Shown: positions 1-9,412, numbered from the stretch's first letter. The stretch: DNA of 64,000 nt from Candidatus Omnitrophota bacterium (GCA_903820505.1 CAIJHQ010000022.1:1-64000); one strand, 5' to 3'. Numbers and translations are program-made. The notes: generated by a model not told the origin, from the sequence alone.

Positions 1-821
1 CCGACTCCCGCTAACGTGACCGCTCCGCCGCCTGCGTTCACGGCGAGACTATCCACCCCGAGCGTTGCGGCATCGACATCCGAGCCGCTAAGATCAACGT
101 CACCGCCTGTACCGGCGCCGACGGAATCCAGTGTAACCAATCCACCGGCACTTAACGTGATACCACCCGTCGCGCCGCTCAGATCAATATCCCCGGTGTC
201 ACCGCCGCTATTGTCCGTATTCACGTCACCGCCCAGGGTCGTGACACCGCTTGTCGTGATCGTTAAAGAGCCAAGTGCTGTGGTCGTGCCGATACCGGCC
301 AACGTAACATCTCCGCCGCTTATGGCCAGCGATTCGGTCCCTACGGTCGTGCCATCCACGGTCCCATTGAAGATGAGCTCACTGGCCGAAGTATTGCTGA
401 AAGTTCCGGCACCGCTCAAAATAATGCTGCAGTCAAAAGTTTGATCCAACCCGGCTCCAATAGTTGCGTTCATGGTGATCGTGCCGCTGGCATCGAGCGT
501 AAGCGTGTCGTTGTTCGCCCCCCCGGCGCCGATCGTATAGGACGCGAGCGTACCGCCTGTGTTGTCGAAGGCAATATTCTTGATCGTGACGCCCGTGGTC
601 AGATCGATAACTCCCAAGGGAGCGCTCCCGAACCCCGCATCAAATGTCGCCGTATCCCCGGTTCCGGGCTCCGCCAACGGTGCATTGCTCCAGTTGCCGC
701 CGCCTGCATCTTTCCATGCTCCGTCAGTTCCGCCTACCCAGCTCGCAGAGCCTGCGAACACAGGGGTGACCGGTGAAAAAACCAGGGAAAGGATCGCAAC
801 AACAGAGAGGGCTTTTTTCAT
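1..821 (-). CDS. Autotransporter-type beta-helix repeat surface protein, 3' part missing
   Basis: The frame is open from an ATG at 821 down to the window edge, so about 273 N-terminal residues are seen and the C-terminus is cut off. An AAAGGAG ribosome site lies 10 bases before the ATG. Residues 1-23 are a classic signal peptide (MKKALSVVAILSLVF then a PVFA/G cleavage site). After a short W-G-G-x-D-G-x-W segment, Gly/Thr/Ser/Asn-rich strand-turn repeats follow (for example GGDVTLAG, TTLGGDVN, GGITLSAGG), typical of autotransporter-associated beta-strand repeats forming a right-handed beta-helix on the cell surface. No export barrel is visible. It lies 386 bases downstream of another autotransporter on the same strand and has a promoter-like sequence of its own. 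Family level is well supported; the ligand or role cannot be told. Confidence 0.85.
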   Translation of the reverse strand, partial: MKKALSVVAILSLVFSPVTPVFAGSASWVGGTDGAWKDAGGGNWSNAPLAEPGTGDTATFDAGFGSAPLGVIDLTTGVTIKNIAFDNTGGTLASYTIGAGGANNDTLTLDASGTITMNATIGAGLDQTFDCSIILSGAGTFSNTSASELIFNGTVDGTTVGTESLAISGGDVTLAGIGTTTALGSLTITTSGVTTLGGDVNTDNSGGDTGDIDLSGATGGITLSAGGLVTLDSVGAGTGGDVDLSGSDVDAATLGVDSLAVNAGGGAVTLAGV

Positions 822-1206
822 TTTGAGGAACTCCTTTTTTGAAAAATCGCTAAAAATTCTTCGACGACCTTCAACAGCCCACGCACCCGATAGACTCGGT
901 ATGCTTTGTTCGGTAGAAATGCAGCAGGATCACAAATGACCAAAGACGCGGCGATTTTATGCTTCTGTATAGAGAAACGCAACTTCTTTATTGCTTCCGT
1001 CCGTCGTGGGTTCAGAACCGCCAGTGGGCAGGAATAACTGTCGCTTTATGACGCAGACAGACGACCAGCATATGAATCGCAACTGCGCTTTTTGAGCTGT
1101 GTTAGCAGCGGTAAACCGTGGTGATAGCGGGTTTATTTCTAATATGAAGCGATAAGCCGTGAATTGCGCGCTTGCCCCGTTTTTCAGGCAACGGTACTAG
1201 ACAAAC
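822..1206. other. Gene-free spacer between the two autotransporter genes
   Basis: The 385 bases hold no convincing reading frame. The part next to the downstream gene contains a promoter-like pair (entered separately) and a leader of about 126 bases. The rest shows only a weak stem (TTGCC/GGCAA) just after the end of the upstream autotransporter gene, without a T tract. Confidence 0.5.
954..982 (-). promoter_or_regulatory. Candidate sigma-70-type promoter for the partial autotransporter gene
   Basis: Reading the minus strand, TTGCGT (982-977) and TAAAAT (959-954) are separated by 17 bases. The -10 matches 5 of 6 consensus positions, the -35 only 3 of 6. Transcription would begin near 947 and leave a leader of about 126 bases before the ATG at 821. 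Confidence 0.4.
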
Positions 1207-4200
1207 TTAGAAATCAAAACGAACGGTCCCGTAATAGGTGTGGCTCTGGTATTCGTCCTTGAGCTCGAGGTCATAATTGCCGGTTACCGTCATGTTCCCT
1301 TTGTTCAGGAACGCGATCTCCCCACCGATCAAACAGCCGTTCCGTGCCGGTTTCGCTCCCTTGGTCTCGAACGAAGGACCTCCCCCTCCAAACGTCGCCG
1401 TGGATTCATACCGGTCATTCATGTAATCGAAGAGCCACGCCGCCTTGACCGAGGGAATGAACGTCCCGGCCTTCTTGCACTCGATGGGATAAGCGAACTT
1501 CGTGCCGAGCCCCTGCTCCAACTGATTGAACCCTTCCCCGTCCACCCTGAGACTGAGGGCCCCCGCGCCGTCTTCCTTGTACTTGTTCATGTACAGGTAG
1601 CTGTACCCCAGAGAAACGAAAGGCGTGAACTCAAAAGCCTTGGTCTTCTCCGTGACGAACGTGTAGCCCGTCTCAAAACGGGTGGAGTACTGCTGCCCGT
1701 GGCTGTCCGCCTTCGCGACACGGCTGTCCCCCGGGAGGAACACTTCGCGACGATTATCATAATTGTTTTCCGTAAAACCAACCATCCCGTCCACGTACCA
1801 CGAGTCTTCTCCCGGATTGCGAACCCCGCCCTTGGGACCTCTCTTGACTTCATCGCCCGAGTTCTGCGAAAGGGAATCATAACTGCCGTAGACCATTCCT
1901 TGCCAGCTGTCGATGTCCGAGCCGGGGCTGCCCGCCGTTTTGGAATCCACATTTGCGAACCCAAAGCCCCCCGCAAGACCCATGCGGACATGGTCGGTCA
2001 AAAGCTTGTCCGCACCGATCGTGGTCCCGAAAACGTTCGCCTGATATCCTTCGATCCCTTTCCGGGCATCCTGCTTGACATGGCTCCCGAGTCCCTGGAT
2101 CCAAAACCCGGCGCCGTGGAACATGTCCCCCGTCGAGAGGCCCGCCTGCGCGATGCCGCGCCGGATGAAGCCAAGACGGTTGCTGACGCTCCCGAAGAAC
2201 ATGTTCGCGATGGCCTGGCTGCTCTGCATTGTTCCGGAACTCGTGTCGGGGGTCATCGTTTCGATCGCATCCGCAATCTCGCCGGTCGATCCCATAGCGC
2301 TAAGCGTATTGATCACGTTCAACATGTCCCCGGTCGCCGTCCCGCTTGCCGCAAGGCTGTCCAGAGCCTCTCCGGCTCCCGATCCGGTCCCGGAAGCGAT
2401 GCCGCTAAAAGAATTGGCGCGGGTCGCGGTGACCGTAAGAGTATCTTTGCCGGCATTCGTGGTCGCCGCAAAAGTGTACATGGCGCTGGAAGAAACCACC
2501 GTGGCCGGAGCCGTAATGCCGCCCCCCAGCGCGACGCCGGTGAGGACGTTGACGGCGGTATTGTTCGGCACGTAGCCGCTGACTTTCATGGTCAGGGAAT
2601 CACCCGCGTTCACGGTCGCTACACCGTCTGCCGCGATCGTCCCGGCAGTTGTCCCGCTGATGGTGACCCGCAGTGCGGACCCGGCATTTTGTGTATAAGT
2701 GCCTGTCCCGTTAACATTGAGCGTGTTGAGACCTATGTCCAGGACCGCTCCCGCGCCGTTTAAAACAAGATCGCCGTTCATATTCACACTGCTCGAAAGC
2801 GTAACGGTACTTGCCGTGGTCGACGCGATCGTGATCGTGTCCGCCCTGACGGAATGGCCGAGGTTCGTCGTGCCGTTAAAATTCACGGCTTTCAAATGGG
2901 TCACGGGCCCGACGGTTCCGATATTTCCCCCGGTCGTGGTCGCGCCCAAAAACGTTAAAGTCCCGGTTCCGTCCGTCCCGGTCGTGACCTTGCCGACATT
3001 CTTGCCGTCGGCCACCTGAACGAGCCCGTCATTGTCAAAAGTCAGCGTCCCGGTAAGATTGCCGTTGAGGTTCACGGTGCCGTCACGGACGCTGAGCGTT
3101 GTGACGAAGATGTCGTTCTGGAACGTTGTCGTTTTTCCCGAATCGCCCGCCTTGATCTCTTTGAGGGTCGCGGCGGCCGTGCCGATCTGCCCCGTGAAAG
3201 TGCTTGTTTCAAGATAGCCGTTCACCGAAGTGGTCGCGCCGGCGAGCGTTCCCTTATTGTCCGTCGTGGTCGTGATCGCGGCGGTCATGTTTTTTGTGTC
3301 GGCGATCGCGATCGTCCCGTTCTTCGCGAAATTAACGGTAGCCGCGAAAACGTCCCCCGTGAATTCGACCGTCTTGCCGGTGAGGTTCGTCCCGGTCTCG
3401 ATCAATTTCAACGCAGCGCCCGACGCTCCGACGTTGCCCGTAACGGTCGAGGCGCCCCTGAACGAGAGCGTTCCGGAATTGTCGGCCGCTGTTGTCACAT
3501 CCGCGGTGATATTTTTCCCGGTATTCATGTCGACGGTACCGTCCGCCAAAAAATTGAGCGTGGTCCCGTTGAAATTCCCCTGGAAGTTGATCGTTCCCGT
3601 CCCCATGACGGTGGCTGTGTAAGCGTTCGTGGCACCACCAAAGGTCGATATTCCTCCGGTAAAGCCGCCCTGGACCTCATGGAGCCTGTTTCCTGCCACA
3701 AGCCCCACCGCGCCCGAAATGCTGCTAGTACCTTTCAGGATAAGCGTTCCCTCGTCATCGGCGCTGGTCGTATCGCCTCCCGTGACATCCGTGCCGTCCT
3801 CGAGAGTGAAGGTCCCGTCATTGGCAAACCTCAGCCCGTTACTGACATAGATATTGTCCGCCGTAAGAGAAACATTGTCCGTTCCGTCGTTCCGCAGGCG
3901 GTACAAAGCGTCCGTCCCGCTATTGCCTCCTATGTCGCCTCCGACCACGACCGTGCTTGCCCCGCTAAAAGCAAGCACCCCGATACCGTCCGTACCGCTC
4001 GTGTTCGAAATATTATTGCCGACGGTCAAGTTCACCCCGTCGCCGAGCGCGAATTCACTCCCCGTAAAATTTGCGGTGAACGCCATATCCTGAACGGACA
4101 CATTGCCCGTTCCGGCGCCTTGATCGACCGTAACCGTCTTATTGATGGCGCTGGGACTCAGATTGATCTGTTTGATCGCTCCGTTTCCGGCTTGTCCGAT

Positions 4201-4476
4201 ATCTCCGGTCACAGTCGACTTTCCATTGAACGTCACCGTTCCGGCGTTCGCGGAACCCTTACTGTTCGTAATGGCATCCGGATTAACGCCGTTACTGTTG
4301 ACCGTTGAACCTGCGGTAACGGTGAGCGTTTTATCCGCGGTAAAATTACAACCGTCGGCTTTTCCGTTCGCGTTAATGTTGACATTGGCGGATACATCTT
4401 GAACCGCCGCAAAAGAAGGGACGGGCACCGAAAAAATAACAGCGAGGGTTACGATCAGAGAAAGGAATTTTTTCAT
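1207..4476 (-). CDS. Autotransporter with repeat passenger and C-terminal beta-barrel
   Basis: A protein of about 1089 residues beginning at the ATG at 4476, behind a GGGAGA ribosome site; the frame stays open 19 codons further upstream but without a site. Residues 1-23 form a signal peptide (PSFA/A). The passenger is made of degenerate repeats of roughly 45-60 residues built on motifs such as LTFLGATTTGGNIG and TLSFRGASTVTGNVG, typical of autotransporter-associated strand repeats. The last 270 residues or so (from GAGFWIQGLGSH) carry the alternating aromatic/glycine pattern of an autotransporter beta-domain and end in VRFDF, the expected terminal aromatic signal for insertion by the Bam machinery. 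It is probably a surface adhesin or matrix protein. Nothing shows proteolytic activity in the passenger. It is followed 386 bases later by a second, shorter-repeat autotransporter gene. Confidence 0.9.
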   Translation of the reverse strand: MKKFLSLIVTLAVIFSVPVPSFAAVQDVSANVNINANGKADGCNFTADKTLTVTAGSTVNSNGVNPDAITNSKGSANAGTVTFNGKSTVTGDIGQAGNGAIKQINLSPSAINKTVTVDQGAGTGNVSVQDMAFTANFTGSEFALGDGVNLTVGNNISNTSGTDGIGVLAFSGASTVVVGGDIGGNSGTDALYRLRNDGTDNVSLTADNIYVSNGLRFANDGTFTLEDGTDVTGGDTTSADDEGTLILKGTSSISGAVGLVAGNRLHEVQGGFTGGISTFGGATNAYTATVMGTGTINFQGNFNGTTLNFLADGTVDMNTGKNITADVTTAADNSGTLSFRGASTVTGNVGASGAALKLIETGTNLTGKTVEFTGDVFAATVNFAKNGTIAIADTKNMTAAITTTTDNKGTLAGATTSVNGYLETSTFTGQIGTAAATLKEIKAGDSGKTTTFQNDIFVTTLSVRDGTVNLNGNLTGTLTFDNDGLVQVADGKNVGKVTTGTDGTGTLTFLGATTTGGNIGTVGPVTHLKAVNFNGTTNLGHSVRADTITIASTTASTVTLSSSVNMNGDLVLNGAGAVLDIGLNTLNVNGTGTYTQNAGSALRVTISGTTAGTIAADGVATVNAGDSLTMKVSGYVPNNTAVNVLTGVALGGGITAPATVVSSSAMYTFAATTNAGKDTLTVTATRANSFSGIASGTGSGAGEALDSLAASGTATGDMLNVINTLSAMGSTGEIADAIETMTPDTSSGTMQSSQAIANMFFGSVSNRLGFIRRGIAQAGLSTGDMFHGAGFWIQGLGSHVKQDARKGIEGYQANVFGTTIGADKLLTDHVRMGLAGGFGFANVDSKTAGSPGSDIDSWQGMVYGSYDSLSQNSGDEVKRGPKGGVRNPGEDSWYVDGMVGFTENNYDNRREVFLPGDSRVAKADSHGQQYSTRFETGYTFVTEKTKAFEFTPFVSLGYSYLYMNKYKEDGAGALSLRVDGEGFNQLEQGLGTKFAYPIECKKAGTFIPSVKAAWLFDYMNDRYESTATFGGGGPSFETKGAKPARNGCLIGGEIAFLNKGNMTVTGNYDLELKDEYQSHTYYGTVRFDF

Positions 4477-4684
4477 ACTGTTTCTCCCTCTTTTTGGATC
4501 GAAAAAGCCAGGGAAATACCGGCAGGCTCTCACGAAGACACTTACTCGGGCTTTCTATGCAAAATCCGGAAAAAATGTTCGAGATCTTGGTTCTTTATCC
4601 CGCTGAATTTATCGTCACAAATCGGCTTTTCATTAAAGACTCGCCTACCGAAAGCGTAAGCCCCGATTCAACGGGATAAAACAA

Positions 4685-4745
4685 CATGTCGCGCGAGGCT
4701 GTCTTTGCGCCTCGGCAATGGAGTCCTTGTTCATAAAAACAAGCA
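4685..4745 (-). repeat. Two-hairpin element directly behind tRNA-Arg
   Basis: Right after the tRNA 3' end the minus strand folds into CTTGTT/AACAAG (4743-4726) and then CGAGGC/GCCTCG (4714-4694) with the loop GCAAAGACA shared between them. The same two-part layout, with nearly the same second hairpin (CGAGGC, loop GCAAGGAAG), follows tRNA-Ser(GGA). A related form follows tRNA-Ser(GCU). Confidence 0.6.
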
Positions 4746-4819
4746 CGCGCCCGGAGTGAGTCGAACACTCAACCTTCTGATCCGTAGTCAGATGCTCTAT
4801 CCAATTGAGCTACGGGCGC
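4746..4819 (-). tRNA. tRNA-Arg (ACG)
   Basis: The minus strand folds as a 74-nt class I tRNA: acceptor GCGCCCG/CGGGCGC, D arm with AGCTCAATTGGATAGAGC, anticodon stem CTGA/TCAG around the loop with ACG, and T arm with GTTCGACTC. ACG is the arginine anticodon that is deaminated to ICG. No CCA is encoded. The upstream leader contains GGCGCAAAC (4862-4854), which can pair with GTTTGCGCC spanning the tRNA 5' end. Confidence 0.95.
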
Positions 4820-5088
4820 AAACTACATTAATCGTTCTTTTGATGTATATCTTGTTTGCGCCAGCACCGTGGTGCGGGCACATGAGACTTAACTATATTA
4901 TTTCAAAGGGGTTACAAAAACCATGACCACCCAGCCACATTCCCCGAAACAGCCTTTGAAGCAGGTCCGCAGACGGTGGCGTATTATACGTATTTTCTCG
5001 GGGATTGCAAAAAAATCTAAACGGCCTCCGCTTTACGCTTAGGCTACCTCTTGAAACCGAAATGATAAAAACAGGCGGTCGCTACCCG

Positions 5089-6030
5089 CTAGGCCTTCTT
5101 TTTGCCGCCTGCGATCTCTTTCCAAGTCTTTGCGTTCTGTTGGGCGATCTTCTTGGTGTATTTCTTGCCGCTCTGCGCCTTGATCGTAATGGGGATCTCT
5201 TTCTGGCCCCGCTGAAGGATCAGGGAAACCTTGGCCCCGGATTTGATCTTATCGACGCGTTGGAGCTGGTCGAGTTTGCTCGTAAAGTCCCGCATGCCGT
5301 TTATCGAAACGACCACATCCCCCGCCTGCGTCCCCTTCTTCTCGGCGTCCGTATCCATATCCACGTGCCTCACGACCAGCTGTTTCTTTTCCCGGTCAAA
5401 AACAGTGGTGAAACCAAAAAAAGTGTCCTTCTGCGTTAATGCCTCATATTCCTTGCGCCGGACGGTGGTCTCGGGGAACAGTCCATAAAAGGCCTTGCAT
5501 TCTCCCTGCAATGCCGGGAGCAGTTCGTCCCGCTCCCATTTCGCGATGTTCCCTATCGCGGTACCGGCCCCGGCGTTGGCCGCGGTCTTTTCCGAACAGG
5601 CGGCGCTTTCAACGCGGCGCATTGCGTCCTCTCTGCATTGGATATTCGTCGCGTCCATGGAGGAGACCTTGGACAGGTTTTCAATTAAAAGGTCCCTCCA
5701 GGCGTTCAGACGCGGGTCTTCCGCGGCGACCCCGGACAGCCCGCTGATGACGGCGTCCATGAGCGCCTTCGCCTGCAATAATTCCTCCGGAACACCCATT
5801 CTGCGATTTCTCACAAGCTCACGGGACTCGTTGTCGAACGCGATATGTTGCAAAATATTATGTTCGATCAGCGCGCTCGTCGCCCCGGCGATCTTTTTCA
5901 TCATCGTTGCCTCGTCAACTTTTTGCCGCCCTTGGCCGCTCACCGCCTCCGACGCGGCCAAACGGGGAACGGATGTTCCCGCCGCAAAACCCAACAGTCC
6001 GATCGTTATCAGAATGATCGCTTTTCTCAT
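5089..6030 (-). CDS. Secreted PDZ-domain protein
   Basis: About 313 residues from the ATG at 6030, which has a strong GGGGAGGAAAG site; the upstream 26 codons have none. A signal peptide covers residues 1-27 or so (MRKAIILITIGLLGFAAG). The middle is helical and cysteine-containing and not recognised. The last third contains a PDZ domain: the GFTTVFD strand, then GTQAGDVVVSINGMRD and KVSLILQRGQ, the usual carboxylate-binding and core strands. No protease domain is attached, so it is more likely a periplasmic or outer-membrane scaffold than an enzyme. It is the last gene of an apparent operon with a nucleoside transporter and a secreted nuclease (38 bases after the nuclease). Confidence 0.75.
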   Translation of the reverse strand: MRKAIILITIGLLGFAAGTSVPRLAASEAVSGQGRQKVDEATMMKKIAGATSALIEHNILQHIAFDNESRELVRNRRMGVPEELLQAKALMDAVISGLSGVAAEDPRLNAWRDLLIENLSKVSSMDATNIQCREDAMRRVESAACSEKTAANAGAGTAIGNIAKWERDELLPALQGECKAFYGLFPETTVRRKEYEALTQKDTFFGFTTVFDREKKQLVVRHVDMDTDAEKKGTQAGDVVVSINGMRDFTSKLDQLQRVDKIKSGAKVSLILQRGQKEIPITIKAQSGKKYTKKIAQQNAKTWKEIAGGKKKA

Positions 6031-6067
6031 TCTTTCCTCCCCTTCTCGTTTTTTAGCCAAAAGAACT

Positions 6068-6628
6068 TTAATGTTTGTCCCCTTTTTGGAGATTGCCGCC
6101 TTTTCCATAAGGATCCGAATGTTCCCAGTGGCGGTTCCAGTTGTCGCGGTATTTTTTAGCGACCTTTTTGTCCCGGATCACAAGGAGGTTCTCGGCGTTC
6201 TTGTCTTCCGCGGCGTTGGTGAAGTTAAAGGACCCCGTCAGGACCGTCACGCCGTCGATGATCATGACCTTATTGTGCGCGATCGCGTGCTTCGTATCGA
6301 CCCTCACGGAGACACCGGCCTCAGCCAACAGGTCGAGCTTGCTTCCTTTCGCGCTCAGCTGGCTTTTGTCCAGGAGGACCTTCACGTTCACGCCGCGTTT
6401 GTGCGCCGCGATCAAGGCCTCCGCGATCGGTTTTGACGTAAAGGAATAGGCCTGGACGCGAACGTACGCCTCCGCCCAGTCCAGGTTGTCGACGATGGCT
6501 GCGGTACATCCGCCGTGGGGAGAGAAATAGACTTCTTCTTCGGTCGTAGACGGTTTCGCCTGCAAAAAAGCAGGCGAAAGGAAAAGGGTCAGGATGAGAA
6601 TCGTCAGACACGCTAGAATTTTGCGCAA
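6068..6628 (-). CDS. Secreted phospholipase D-like nuclease (single HKD domain)
   Basis: About 187 residues from a TTG at 6628, chosen because GGAGG lies 4 bases upstream and the signal peptide (LRKILACLTILILTLFL) starts there. The mature part is one PLD-like domain: FSPHGGCTAAI, the helix with HKRGVNVKVLLDKSQ, and the catalytic HxKxxxxD motif H-N-K-V-M-I-I-D followed by TGSFNFTNAAEDKNAEN. One HKD motif and this size are typical of Nuc/BfiI-like endonucleases that act as dimers, not of two-domain phospholipases. It would cut DNA or RNA in the periplasm or outside. It sits 20 bases after a nucleoside transporter gene, which fits nucleic-acid scavenging. Substrate is inferred. Confidence 0.85.
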   Translation of the reverse strand: MRKILACLTILILTLFLSPAFLQAKPSTTEEEVYFSPHGGCTAAIVDNLDWAEAYVRVQAYSFTSKPIAEALIAAHKRGVNVKVLLDKSQLSAKGSKLDLLAEAGVSVRVDTKHAIAHNKVMIIDGVTVLTGSFNFTNAAEDKNAENLLVIRDKKVAKKYRDNWNRHWEHSDPYGKGGNLQKGDKH

Positions 6629-6647
6629 GGCGCCTCCTTGGTACCGG

Positions 6648-7958
6648 TCACTTCCCGAAAAGCACGGATTGGCCCGTGAAAAAAGTCCCGGCAACGCACG
6701 CGGTCATCATGCACGCGAGCGTCGCAGCGGCAAGGGCTCTGAACGCGACGCGGGTAAGGTCCCGCGTACGGGCGGGCGCCAGGGCCGCGGTACCGCCGAC
6801 GAAGATCGCCATGGACGCCAGGTGCGCGAACCCGCAAAGTGCGTACGTTGCGATCACCACGGAACGCGGGTCGCGGAGTTCACCGCTCGCGAGCGCCGCG
6901 GCAAGGTCCTGGTAGGACACTACCTCCGTCAGGATCAATCTCTCCCCCACGATACGGGACACGGTCCAGGCTTCCTGGAAAGGCACTCCCATGATCAGCG
7001 TAAAAGGATAGAACACATAGCCGCATATATTTTTGAGGGACAGGTCCAGGGTCAGCCCCGTCAATGCCTGGGCCTTGTGCCCGAGAAAAATGAATCCCTT
7101 GTCGCAAAGCGCTAGCAGTCCCAATATCGCGATCAAGAGCGCCGTGATCCCGGCGATCATCTTGAGCCCCGCATTTGCGCCGCTGATGATCGCCTCAAAA
7201 ATACTTTTGTCTTCCGATGCCGGAGGCGCGACGTGAACGCCCAGGGTTTCGGGGCGACCGGCTTCCGGGACCATGACTTTGGCCATGATCAAAGCGGCAG
7301 GCGCCGAAAGGAGCGAGGCGGAGATCAAATGGCCGGCGATCGCGGGAAAATAGGTTTTAAGGCTGAAGATATAAAGCACGAGGATATTGGACGCCACGGT
7401 GGCCATGCCCGCCGTCAGCACGACGCAAAGTTCGGAGCGCGTCATGGTGTTCAGGAAGGGCTTGATCGTGAGCGCGGACTCCACACCGACAAAAATATTG
7501 GAAGCCGTCACAAGCGATTCCGCGCCCGAGACCTTCATGAACTTCGTAAAAACGTACGCGAAGCCCCGCACGATCCGCGGGAGGATCCCCAGGAAATAAA
7601 GGATCGACATGAGACTCGAAAAAAAGATGATGGTCGGAAAGGCCTGGAACGCGAGGATGAACCCCAGCGGCGTCTCGCCGTTCCCGGAATCCTGCCCCGG
7701 CGAAAGCGCGAGCCTCCCGAAAACAAAACGCGCGCCCGCGGAAGCCGAGTCCATCACGCGGATCACCGCGTCGTTGATCACCAGGAACATCTTCGTCCCG
7801 GCCGGCACCGTAAAAATAAAGAACGCAATAAGCATCTGGAGCAGAACCCCGAAGATCACCACCCGCCAGTTGAAGTTCTTCCGGTCCTCTGAAAAAAGCC
7901 ACGCCACGCCGACCAATGCCCACAAACCCAGAAAACTGATCCCGTTATGATAGCTCAC
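6648..7958 (-). CDS. Concentrative nucleoside transporter (NupC/CNT family)
   Basis: A 436-residue inner-membrane protein starting at a GTG (7958) with at most a weak ribosome site. The CNT signatures are clear: an N-terminal three-helix module with NWRVVIFGVLLQ, then FQAFPTIIFFSSLMSILYFLG, GVESALTIKPFLNTMTRSEL (the substrate/Na+-binding region), VLTAGMATVASNIL, and near the end a helix pair with GFAHLASMAIFVGG. Members import nucleosides with Na+ or H+. It is the first gene of an operon with a secreted nuclease and a PDZ protein. A TATACT hexamer at 8023-8018 could be the promoter, leaving a 60-base leader. Nucleoside specificity is not readable. Confidence 0.93.
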   Translation of the reverse strand: MSYHNGISFLGLWALVGVAWLFSEDRKNFNWRVVIFGVLLQMLIAFFIFTVPAGTKMFLVINDAVIRVMDSASAGARFVFGRLALSPGQDSGNGETPLGFILAFQAFPTIIFFSSLMSILYFLGILPRIVRGFAYVFTKFMKVSGAESLVTASNIFVGVESALTIKPFLNTMTRSELCVVLTAGMATVASNILVLYIFSLKTYFPAIAGHLISASLLSAPAALIMAKVMVPEAGRPETLGVHVAPPASEDKSIFEAIISGANAGLKMIAGITALLIAILGLLALCDKGFIFLGHKAQALTGLTLDLSLKNICGYVFYPFTLIMGVPFQEAWTVSRIVGERLILTEVVSYQDLAAALASGELRDPRSVVIATYALCGFAHLASMAIFVGGTAALAPARTRDLTRVAFRALAAATLACMMTACVAGTFFTGQSVLFGK

Positions 7959-8081
7959 ACGTTACGAACTTTCTTTTGAACAGCCTGCGTTATTCAAGAA
8001 GGACTTTGTTGCGGAAAAGTATACCGTGAAAAATAACGGCCCGCACTATTCAAAAACGCGGACCGGACCCGGAAGCTTCGC

Positions 8082-9233
8082 TCACGAAGCGCCGGGCAAT
8101 ACAGCTTCGACCGCGGGCACGATCAACGCGGCCTGCCAACGCATCATGCCGCTCGCTTCCATGATCTTCTCGACCGACCGGGGCCGGTGCCGGACCACAG
8201 CGGTCACCGCGGCGCGTGACGCCAAAAAAGAAGGATCGATCCGTAATTCGGCCGCGATCTTCTTGCACGCAGCGAGCAGCGCTTCTACTTTTTCCTGGGA
8301 AGGCCCCGGCCCCTGCGAACGGCCCCTCTCCGGAGCGGCCGGCCATTCCACCGGAGGAAGATCCCTCGCCGCACGGACCGCCGCCTCCAGACGTTCGAGA
8401 TTCTCGCCGGTGATCCGCTTCAGGAACGCAGGCCCGGGACTGAGCGGCGCATGAGGTTCTTTCGCCCGCCAGGCAACAAGCTCGAGGAGATCCTCGTTCC
8501 TCATGATCATAAAAGGGGGGCGGTCCCTTCGTTGCGCCGCGTCGTCCCGCCACTTCCAGAGCTCCCGCAGGAGCACGAGCGCTTTCGGGTCCAGTTTGGA
8601 AGACCCTTTGATGCGCCACGTCTCCTTCCCTTCATTTCTTCCCGGAAGACAGGCGATCTCGACGGCGCGTTCGCAGCACTCCCGGTGCCAATCCGTCCGC
8701 CCGAGCTCCCGGAGCCGCGCGGCCTGGGCGTCGGCGATCGCTTCCAAATATTTTGTGTCGTCCGAAGCGTAGAGAAGCTGTCCCGCGGACAGCGGCCGCC
8801 TCGACCAATCGGATTTTTGCCCCGCGTGCGAGAGAATGGCCCCGCAGAATTTTTCCGCGAGCGCGCCGAGGCCGATCTTCTCCTCGCCCAGGACTTGCGC
8901 TGCTAGCATGGTGTCAAAAACAGGGGCCTTCGGCCGGAACCCGAACGACTTTTGCAGCATCCGGAGGTCGTAGTCCGCGCCCTGCAGGATCAGTTCTTTC
9001 TTGGAGAGCTCTTCGAGGAATGTTTCCGGAAGAAGGCCGGCGAGAGGATCGACGATATAGTGGGCCCCCGAAAAACTTAACTGGATCAGACAGACTTTCT
9101 CGAAGTAATGATGCAGGCTGTCCGCTTCGGTATCCAGGCCCACGCGCCCGACACCGCGAAGAGCCTCGACGAGACACTCTAAACCCTCTTGATCGTCCAC
9201 ATAGGTATGTCCCGGACCGGTCTTCAGATTCAA
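8082..9233 (-). CDS. rnd: Ribonuclease D
   Basis: A 383-residue protein starting at a TTG (9233) with GAGG 9 bases upstream. Residues 1-190 form the DEDDy 3'-5' exonuclease: Exo I G-L-D-T-E-A-D, Exo II around QGADYDLRML, and Exo III Y-A-S-D-D-T-K-Y-L, so the catalytic acids and the tyrosine are present. Two helical HRDC-type regions follow (around LDPKALVLLRELWKWR and EALLAACKKIAAELRID), as in canonical RNase D. It trims the 3' ends of tRNA precursors and other stable RNAs in the cytoplasm. This matters here because none of the tRNAs in the window encodes CCA. It is divergent from cstA. Confidence 0.93.
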   Translation of the reverse strand: MNLKTGPGHTYVDDQEGLECLVEALRGVGRVGLDTEADSLHHYFEKVCLIQLSFSGAHYIVDPLAGLLPETFLEELSKKELILQGADYDLRMLQKSFGFRPKAPVFDTMLAAQVLGEEKIGLGALAEKFCGAILSHAGQKSDWSRRPLSAGQLLYASDDTKYLEAIADAQAARLRELGRTDWHRECCERAVEIACLPGRNEGKETWRIKGSSKLDPKALVLLRELWKWRDDAAQRRDRPPFMIMRNEDLLELVAWRAKEPHAPLSPGPAFLKRITGENLERLEAAVRAARDLPPVEWPAAPERGRSQGPGPSQEKVEALLAACKKIAAELRIDPSFLASRAAVTAVVRHRPRSVEKIMEASGMMRWQAALIVPAVEAVLPGAS

Positions 9234-9412
9234 GTTCTTTTCCTCAGGTTCACGGACGGTTGCGGCGCCCTGCTTTCCGCGGCTCAGGAACGCCCTTCGC
9301 GCAAAAGTCTATCCCAAAGGCCCCTGTGGGTGAAGGGAAAAAGGGACGGCCCTCTATTTTCGTGTGCGCTCGTGTGACGGCGACTTCCCTTCCGGGTCCA
9401 AAGTTTCATTTT

